64,000 nucleotides of DNA from Fibrobacter succinogenes (lineage in GTDB: Bacteria; Fibrobacterota; Fibrobacteria; Fibrobacterales; Fibrobacteraceae), in NCBI GenBank assembly GCA_902761355.1, contig CACWJY010000017.1, positions 16,491 to 80,490 on the forward strand, read 5' to 3'. The position numbers were made by a program, and so were the translations under genes. Positions within the stretch are counted from its first letter, which is position 1; every line of letters begins with the position of its first letter. Positions 58,070 to 64,000 of this stretch are shown in pieces. The notes under the pieces are model-generated. The model did not search any database. It was not told where the DNA came from and was given only the letters and a program-made list of their open reading frames with translations.

Positions 58070-60112
58070 ATGTTCGGTCGTCACCTTCCCCTGAGCGAGC
58101 AGGCATTGCAAGTTATTGAGCAAATCGGCGAAGATATGCCGGGCGGCTTTTTTATTTACAAGGCGACAGGTAACGAGGAACTGCTTTACGCGAACAAGGC
58201 CGTGTTCAAGATTTTTGGCTGCGAAACGCTCGAAGAATTCAAGGAACTCACGGGTTACACTTTCAAGGGGATGCTCTGCCCGGACGACTACGAGAAGGTT
58301 TCTGGTTCTATTGTGGACCAGATCGAAAAGAGTCAGGGTAATCTGGACTACGTAGAATACCGCATTGTCCGCAAGGATGGCAAGATCCGTTGGCTAGATG
58401 ACTACGGTCATTACGTGAACTCTGATGTTTATGGCGGGCTGTTCTATGTGTTTATTTCGGACATTACCGAAAAGCGCGTGCAGATGGAGGCGGACAAGGC
58501 CGTATACACTGCGGTGATTGACGCGTTGAGCCGTGCCTACAATGCCGTGTGGCTTATCAATGATATTGCGACCGGGAGTTTTTCGCTGTTCCGTGCCGAC
58601 ACTTCCGAAGGCAGTATCCACACAAGGCCCACCAAGGAGGCCCTGGAACAGCTCACCTACGAAGACGCCAAGGCGAACTACATCAACAACTTTGTCGCCC
58701 CGTCGGACAGGGAACGCTTGAGAAAGGAACTGACGCTTGAAAACATTACCACGAACACCTCCAGCAAGAAGGTTTTCGGCGTTGTGTTCAAGCGCGTCGT
58801 GGGCGACATGGAATGCTACTACCGCATCGAGTTTACACAGGTGCAGCTCCCTAACGGCAAGACCGGTATTGTGGCGGGTTTCAAGGATGTAGACGAAGAC
58901 GTGCGCAAGGAACAGGAAATACAGCAGGTATTGCGCGACGCCATTGACTCGGCGAATGCCTCCAGCAAGGCGAAGAGCGACTTCCTTTCGAGCATGAGCC
59001 ACGATATCCGCACGCCCATGAACGGGATTATCGGAATGACGGCAATCGCGACCGCCCATCTGGATGACCGGGAACGTGTGGAGGACTGCCTCAAGAAAAT
59101 TTCGGAAGCTTCGAGCCACTTGCTTTCGCTCATTAACGAGGTGCTTGACATGAACAAGATCGAGTCGGGCAAAGTGGAACTGAACGAGGAAAACTTCAAC
59201 CTCTCGGAGCTTGTGAACACGTTGCTTGCCATGACCAAGGCACAGCTCGAGAGTCACCGTCACAAATTGAAGGTGAACATTGCGGATGTAATCCACGAAA
59301 ATGTCATTGGCGACAGCCACCGCATTCAGCAGGTGTTCGTGAACTTGATGAGCAATGCTATCAAGTATACACCCGATGGCGGGACCATCTCGCTCACGGT
59401 GGCGGAACGGCCTACCAACGCCCATGGTATAGCCTGCTATGAATTTGTCTTTGAAGACAATGGCATCGGCATGACAGAGGAATTCCAGAAGCACCTGTTC
59501 GAACCGTTCACGCGCGCAAACGACAAGAAGACTGTCGCCATACAGGGAACGGGGCTCGGCATGACAATCTCGCAGAGCCTGGTGCGCATGATGGGTGGCG
59601 ACATCCAAGTGAAAAGCAAGCCCGGAGAGGGCTCTCGCTTTACCGTCACTATCTACCTGAAGTTTGTGGACGTGCAGAATGCGGAACCCCACAAGGAAGA
59701 CCCGCTCAAGAATCTGGAAGACTTGAAGTTCGAAGGCAAGCGCATCTTGTTGGTGGAAGACCACCCGGTCAATGCGGAAATCGCGAAGAACGTGTTGCAG
59801 ATGACGGGGCTCGAAGTGGAATGGGTCGTGGACGGCGAAGCGGCTGTAGAACGGATGGCAAACAGCAAGGAAGGCGAATTCGACCTGGTGTTCATGGATA
59901 TCCAGATGCCGAACATGGACGGCTACCAGGCGACGGCGGCCATCAGGGCCATGACGACCTACGCAAGGAGAATCCCCATCGTGGCGATGACCGCGAACGC
60001 CTTTGCCGACGATATCCGCAGGGCGAAGGAGGTGGGTATGAACGGTCATATTTCCAAGCCGCTGGACTTTAATGAATTGGCTAGAATCTTGCAGAAGTGG
60101 ATAAGGGTGTAG
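58070..60112 (+). CDS. cytoplasmic PAS hybrid histidine kinase
   Basis: A 680-residue kinase with no membrane segment. A PAS domain at residues 15-140 (GGFFIYKATGNEELLYANKA, YRIVRKDGKIRWLDDYGHYV) is followed by a second PAS-like region (about 145-280). The HisKA domain has His311 in FLSSMSHDIRTPMNGIIG; HATPase_c has NLMSNAIKYTPDGG, EDNGIGM and GTGLGM; a C-terminal receiver has Asp610 (VFMDIQMPNMDG) and Lys in HISKPLDF. It is divergent from the EAL gene across 124 bases and starts 5 bases before the transporter-kinase gene. What it senses is unknown. Confidence 0.93.
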   Translation: MFGRHLPLSEQALQVIEQIGEDMPGGFFIYKATGNEELLYANKAVFKIFGCETLEEFKELTGYTFKGMLCPDDYEKVSGSIVDQIEKSQGNLDYVEYRIVRKDGKIRWLDDYGHYVNSDVYGGLFYVFISDITEKRVQMEADKAVYTAVIDALSRAYNAVWLINDIATGSFSLFRADTSEGSIHTRPTKEALEQLTYEDAKANYINNFVAPSDRERLRKELTLENITTNTSSKKVFGVVFKRVVGDMECYYRIEFTQVQLPNGKTGIVAGFKDVDEDVRKEQEIQQVLRDAIDSANASSKAKSDFLSSMSHDIRTPMNGIIGMTAIATAHLDDRERVEDCLKKISEASSHLLSLINEVLDMNKIESGKVELNEENFNLSELVNTLLAMTKAQLESHRHKLKVNIADVIHENVIGDSHRIQQVFVNLMSNAIKYTPDGGTISLTVAERPTNAHGIACYEFVFEDNGIGMTEEFQKHLFEPFTRANDKKTVAIQGTGLGMTISQSLVRMMGGDIQVKSKPGEGSRFTVTIYLKFVDVQNAEPHKEDPLKNLEDLKFEGKRILLVEDHPVNAEIAKNVLQMTGLEVEWVVDGEAAVERMANSKEGEFDLVFMDIQMPNMDGYQATAAIRAMTTYARRIPIVAMTANAFADDIRRAKEVGMNGHISKPLDFNELARILQKWIRV

Positions 60113-60116
60113 ATTT

Positions 60117-63041
60117 ATGTTGTTTGAAAAAGGTCAAAAATCTTGTGTCTTGTGCGCATGGGCGCTCTCCTTCGGGTGTGCGCTAGGCTGGGGTGCCTTC
60201 GTAATGCCCGCCACCACACTTCTACCCATTGCGGGCCCATTGGGGACGGTTGTCGCCCTCGTGCTTGGTGCCGTGCTGATGGGCGTTATTGCCTACAATT
60301 TCCACATCATGATGAACCGCATTCCCGGCACGGGGAGCGTGTTCTCCTTTACCAAGCAGCTTTTCGGTTACGACCATTCCTTCCTTTGCACCTGGGCCAC
60401 GGCGCTTGCGTACTTGGCGGTACTGTGGGCCAACATGTCGGCCTTCGTGCTGTTTATCCGTTTCCTGTTCGGCCCCGTACTGCAAAGGGGATTCTGTTAC
60501 AGCATCATGGGTTGTGAGGTTTGGGCAGGGGAACTGTTTACCACGCTTGCGATTATACTCCTGTTCGGATTTATCAGCTGCATGAATACGAATGTGCTGC
60601 GCTGGGTGAACACGGTGCTTGCGCTCCTGTTCTTTGGCGGTGTAGTGGGCCTGTTTGCAATTGTCGCCAGCAAGGGCGGAATTGACTTTTCGCACATGAG
60701 TCCGGCGTTTGCGACGACGGGTACCGCGAAGGGGCATGCTCCCTTGATGCAGATTGTGAATGTGCTGGTGCTTGCCCCCTGGGCGTTTGTAGGCTTTGGC
60801 GTGGTGAGCTTTGCCTCTTCGACTTACCGGTTCAAGCCGAAATACAGTTTTGCGATTATGATGGCCGCCCTTGTTGCCGGTGCCGTCGTCTATTCCCTCA
60901 CCGCGCTGCTTTCGGTCTCGGTGACCCCCGCGAATTTTGGCGACTGGGAAGCTTATTTTACCAACCTGAAGAACCTCAAGGGCATTGAATCAGTCCCGGT
61001 ATTCCACGCCGTTTTCAAGACCCTCGGTAACGGCGGCATTGTGCTGCTCGCCATCACCGTCATGGCGGCCATTTCCACAAGCCTTCTTGGGCTTTACCGT
61101 TCGCTCGGGCGCATGTTCATGAGCCTTGCCAACGATTCCGTGATGCCGTCCTGGTTCGGACATACCAACCGCCACGGCGCCACCAACCACAGCATTATCT
61201 ACGTGATGCTCCTTTCCTGCATTATTCCGTTCTTCGGGAGAACCGCTATCGGTTGGATTGTAGACATCACCTCCATCAGTGCCTCCATCATTTACCTGTA
61301 TGTGTCTGCGGGTATTGTCAAGATGGCGCGCAGCGAAACCGGCAAGCGCAAGACGGTAATGAACTTTACCGGAACGCTGGGCATCGTTATCTCAACTTTC
61401 TTCTTCTTCTTCCCGCTTACGCCGACGCTCTGGAACATGAACACCATCGCCACGGAATCCTTCATGATTCTGATGGCGTGGAGTATTGTCGGGTTCATTG
61501 TCTACAGGGCAGTATTCATGCATGACCAGGAGAATCGATTTGGCAAGTCGGCCATTATGTGGGTGACAATGCTGTTCATATTGCTTTTCTCGGCCGTCAT
61601 GTGGGAACGCCAGGTCACCAACGACGAAACCGAAGATGTCATTGCGCACATTACCGAGTTCCATACGGGATTGCACCAGAAGATGCATGTTCCCATGACC
61701 GAAGGCCAGATGGTTCAGGAAAAGGATTTCATGGAAGAGCAGATGGACCTTGTCCGCGATTCCCAACTCAAGAACAACCTGGTAGAAACTCTCTTTATTG
61801 TCCTGTGTATCTTTATCGTGGTGAATATTTACCGCACGCAGCGGCAACGAGAACAGAAATTGGATCACGAAAAGCATGTCGCCGAGGAATCCAACAGGGC
61901 AAAGACCATATTCCTTTCGAACATGAGCCATGACCTGCGCACACCCATGAACGCGATTATCGGCTACACCAACCTGGCGCGCAAACCGGAGGCGACTCCC
62001 GAGCAAATCCAGAAATACCTGACCAAAATCGATTCTTCGAACATGTACCTGATGGCCCTTATCAACGACATGCTCGAAATGAGCCGCATCGAAATCGGGA
62101 AAATGGAGCTGGAAGAGCGACCCACCGACCTGCGAAAAATGATGGATGAAATTCGCGACATGTTCGAGGCGCAGATGGTAGGCAAGAACATCGCCTTTGC
62201 CGTGAAATACGACGGCCTCAGGAACCCGATGGTATTCTGCGACAGGAACCGTATGAACCGCGTGATTCTGAACCTGGTCAGCAATTCCTTCAAGTTTACT
62301 TCGGAGGGTGGGCACGTTTCCGTGACTCTCGCCGAAAAGGAATGCATCGAAGAGGGAAAGGCTGCATTCGAAATCCGCGTGAAGGATGACGGCATCGGCA
62401 TTTCGCCCGAGTTTGCAGACCGCGTGTTTGACGCCTTCGAGCGGGAGCGCGTCTCTACCATCAGCGGAGTGCAGGGTACGGGCCTCGGGCTTGCCATTGC
62501 AAAGAACGTGGTGTCATTGATGGGCGGGACAATCAAGTTTGAATCGACAGTCGGCAAGGGGACGGAATTCTTCGTGAATGTGGTACTGAAGACGGCCGCA
62601 GACATGGATGTTCCCGAAAGCGACGGGCGCAATATTTCTTTTGCGGCCAAGGCGGATTTCACGAACATGCGCCTATTGTTGGTGGAAGACATGGAAGTGA
62701 ACCGCGAACTTGCAAAGATCATTCTCGAAAGTCTCGGGTTCAAGGTTGAGATGGCGGTAAACGGCAAGCAGGCGGTCGAAATGGTGGAGAAGAATCCTGC
62801 CGGCTACTACAACGGGATTGTCATGGATATCCAGATGCCCGTGATGGACGGTTGCGAAGCGAGCCGCCAGATTCGAGCGCTCTCCGACAAGAAGAAGGCG
62901 GAAGTTCCCATTATTGCCATGACTGCGAACGCCTTTGGCGATGACCTCAAGAAGTCGAAACAAGCAGGAATGAACGCTCACCTGGCAAAGCCCATCGATG
63001 TCGGCATGCTCACGGAAACGCTTGCTCAGTGGGTACGGTAG
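60117..63041 (+). CDS. APC-type transporter fused to hybrid histidine kinase
   Basis: A 974-residue single reading frame. Residues 1-470 form a full APC-superfamily transporter with about 12 helices: CALGWGAFVMPATTLLP resembles the helix 1 GxGxF substrate site, and GFGVVSFASSTYRF the conserved helix 6 region. Next come two more helices (about 481-500 and 560-580) flanking a soluble loop of about 58 residues, an added sensor hairpin. HisKA has His605 (FLSNMSHDLRTPMNAIIG), HATPase_c about 700-835 (NLVSNSFKFTSEGG, GTGLGL), and the receiver Asp904 (VMDIQMPVMDG) with a Lys in LAKPIDV. The layout recalls CbrA-type SLC5-kinase fusions but with a different transporter family. Confidence 0.92.
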   Translation: MLFEKGQKSCVLCAWALSFGCALGWGAFVMPATTLLPIAGPLGTVVALVLGAVLMGVIAYNFHIMMNRIPGTGSVFSFTKQLFGYDHSFLCTWATALAYLAVLWANMSAFVLFIRFLFGPVLQRGFCYSIMGCEVWAGELFTTLAIILLFGFISCMNTNVLRWVNTVLALLFFGGVVGLFAIVASKGGIDFSHMSPAFATTGTAKGHAPLMQIVNVLVLAPWAFVGFGVVSFASSTYRFKPKYSFAIMMAALVAGAVVYSLTALLSVSVTPANFGDWEAYFTNLKNLKGIESVPVFHAVFKTLGNGGIVLLAITVMAAISTSLLGLYRSLGRMFMSLANDSVMPSWFGHTNRHGATNHSIIYVMLLSCIIPFFGRTAIGWIVDITSISASIIYLYVSAGIVKMARSETGKRKTVMNFTGTLGIVISTFFFFFPLTPTLWNMNTIATESFMILMAWSIVGFIVYRAVFMHDQENRFGKSAIMWVTMLFILLFSAVMWERQVTNDETEDVIAHITEFHTGLHQKMHVPMTEGQMVQEKDFMEEQMDLVRDSQLKNNLVETLFIVLCIFIVVNIYRTQRQREQKLDHEKHVAEESNRAKTIFLSNMSHDLRTPMNAIIGYTNLARKPEATPEQIQKYLTKIDSSNMYLMALINDMLEMSRIEIGKMELEERPTDLRKMMDEIRDMFEAQMVGKNIAFAVKYDGLRNPMVFCDRNRMNRVILNLVSNSFKFTSEGGHVSVTLAEKECIEEGKAAFEIRVKDDGIGISPEFADRVFDAFERERVSTISGVQGTGLGLAIAKNVVSLMGGTIKFESTVGKGTEFFVNVVLKTAADMDVPESDGRNISFAAKADFTNMRLLLVEDMEVNRELAKIILESLGFKVEMAVNGKQAVEMVEKNPAGYYNGIVMDIQMPVMDGCEASRQIRALSDKKKAEVPIIAMTANAFGDDLKKSKQAGMNAHLAKPIDVGMLTETLAQWVR

Positions 63042-63060
63042 CAGAACACGGGAAGAAATT

Positions 63061-64000
63061 ATGACTTATTCAATTATTGGCATCCTGGCGACAATCCTTT
63101 TGCTTATTGGCAACCGCGACGTGTTGCGGAAGCAGCGCGAGTCGGAGTATTCGCGTACCCGCCTGTATTACCGCCGATTCTTGCTCGGCGTGCTTGTGTA
63201 CTACATCACCGACATGCTTTGGGGTATCCTGGATGAACATCGCCTGACAGACCTCCAGTTCATAGATACGACCATCTATTTCGTCGCCATGATTGCGACG
63301 GTCGTGCTGTGGACGCGTTACGTGGTGTCTTATCTCAACCGCAAGAATTTCTTTGAACGGTGGCTCCTGCGTACGGGGCAGGTCATCTTCGGGGTTTTTC
63401 TCGTCTTTATCATCGTCAACTTCTTTTATCCGGTGTTTTTCTGGTTTGATGACCAGGGCGATTACCACACCGCCTTTATGCGTCACGCTGCACTTGTGGC
63501 ACAAATCGCGATGTTCCTTTCCACATCGATTTATACTTTGTACACAACCGCAAAGACACAGGGCGATATCCGGCAGCGGCACTTGACTATCGGGCTCTTT
63601 GGCCTTGCCATGGTGGTGTTTATTTGCTTTCAGGTATTCTTCCCACTGTGGCCCTTCTATGCCATGGGCTACATGCTCGGCATAAGCCTCTTGCACAGTT
63701 TTGTGCTCGAAGACGAGACGGAAGAATACCGCCGCAAGCTGGAACAGAGCCGCGAGGCGCTCAAGGAAGCACTAGCTGCCGCCGAAAAGGCGAGCAAGGC
63801 GAAGACGACATTCCTTTCCAACATGAGTCACGAAATCCGCACTCCCATGAATGCCATCATCGGGCTAAATAGTATCGCCTTGGGCGATGCGGGTATCTCA
63901 GAGGCCACGAGGGAGCACTTGCAGAAAATCGGGACGTCGGCGCAGCATTTGCTGGGCGTCATCAACGACATCCTGGATATCAGCCGCATCGAATCGGGCA
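63061..64000 (+). CDS. membrane histidine kinase (partial, C-terminus beyond window)
   Basis: A frame opening at ATG 63061, 19 bases after the transporter-kinase gene with GGAAG upstream, stays open to the window edge (313 residues). Six or so hydrophobic helices (about residues 4-20, 38-58, 72-95, 105-130, 145-165 and 175-215) form a sensor unlike any I can name; they precede a coiled coil (RRKLEQSREALKEALAAAEK) and HisKA with His257 (FLSNMSHEIRTPMNAIIG). The catalytic domain and any receiver lie beyond the window. It is the third kinase in a row, with nearly identical HisKA segments, so the set probably arose by duplication. Confidence 0.88.
   Translation, partial: MTYSIIGILATILLLIGNRDVLRKQRESEYSRTRLYYRRFLLGVLVYYITDMLWGILDEHRLTDLQFIDTTIYFVAMIATVVLWTRYVVSYLNRKNFFERWLLRTGQVIFGVFLVFIIVNFFYPVFFWFDDQGDYHTAFMRHAALVAQIAMFLSTSIYTLYTTAKTQGDIRQRHLTIGLFGLAMVVFICFQVFFPLWPFYAMGYMLGISLLHSFVLEDETEEYRRKLEQSREALKEALAAAEKASKAKTTFLSNMSHEIRTPMNAIIGLNSIALGDAGISEATREHLQKIGTSAQHLLGVINDILDISRIESG

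Noticed and set aside
58394..60049. A 551-codon open frame antisense to the PAS kinase
   Set aside because: The sense strand has complete PAS, HisKA, HATPase and receiver motifs; the antisense frame shows only codon-bias mirror composition.
60117..63041. The transporter-kinase join as two genes fused by a sequencing error
   Set aside because: One frame runs through the join, and the linking part (two helices and a charged loop, then a helix into HisKA) is a sensible connector rather than a read-through of intergenic sequence.

Overview
The window looks like a chromosomal segment of a Fibrobacter-type bacterium (phylum Fibrobacterota). The evidence is a secreted protein ending in the Fibrobacter major paralogous (FISUMP) type domain, lipoproteins with long serine-rich linkers, a secreted family-16 glucanase, DAP-type cell-wall synthesis genes and a recurrent TATATT -10 element. 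This assignment rests on family knowledge, not on a database search. Coding density is high and both strands are used. No gene-free stretch exceeds 300 bases; the longest gaps, 150 to 240 bases, hold promoters, hairpins and repeats and are annotated.

Bases 1-11,400 are mostly minus-strand housekeeping genes (purU, argS-rsfS, panD, tRNA-Leu, miaB), a FISUMP protein, a SPOR protein, and an accessory AAA_14/DUF4143 ATPase whose promoter carries three operator-like repeats exactly 33 bp apart. Bases 11,600-17,800 hold a DUF4832-type lipoprotein, a HAD phosphatase, the rpsF-rpsR-rplI operon behind a near-perfect promoter, and two unrecognised lipoproteins.

Bases 18,000-31,900 are the division and cell-wall cluster: mraZ-rsmH-ftsL-ftsI-murE-murF-ftsW-murG-murC-ftsQ-ftsA-ftsZ. 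It lacks mraY, murD, murB and ddl at their usual places; murB lies about 6 kb beyond ftsZ. A 170-base, hairpin-packed segment follows ftsZ. Bases 32,000-43,200 carry a TPR protein, the glucanase, a Ser-rich lipoprotein, an rRNA methyltransferase, a VanZ-like protein, murB, a short DnaG-like primase, a monofunctional glycosyltransferase and dnaX. Bases 43,200-51,200 carry a CDKAL1-like methylthiotransferase, a SpoIID protein, def-yajC, two cNMP-binding-domain proteins and the rpsP-rimM-trmD-rplS operon. Bases 51,400-55,800 hold polyamine genes (carboxynorspermidine dehydrogenase-like, speA) and metF.

The last 8 kb is the most unusual part: a stand-alone HPt protein, a REC-degenerate GGDEF-EAL protein, a soluble PAS hybrid kinase, a 974-residue protein joining a complete APC-type transporter to a hybrid histidine kinase, and a further membrane kinase cut by the window edge. 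Together they could form a phosphorelay from transporter or sensor kinases through HPt to a cyclic-di-GMP phosphodiesterase.

Three other patterns recur: several genes have a -10-like hexamer only 6-8 bases before the start codon and no Shine-Dalgarno site (candidate leaderless mRNAs); intergenic arrays of heptamers in exact 7-base register; and a covarying hairpin element seen in two places.
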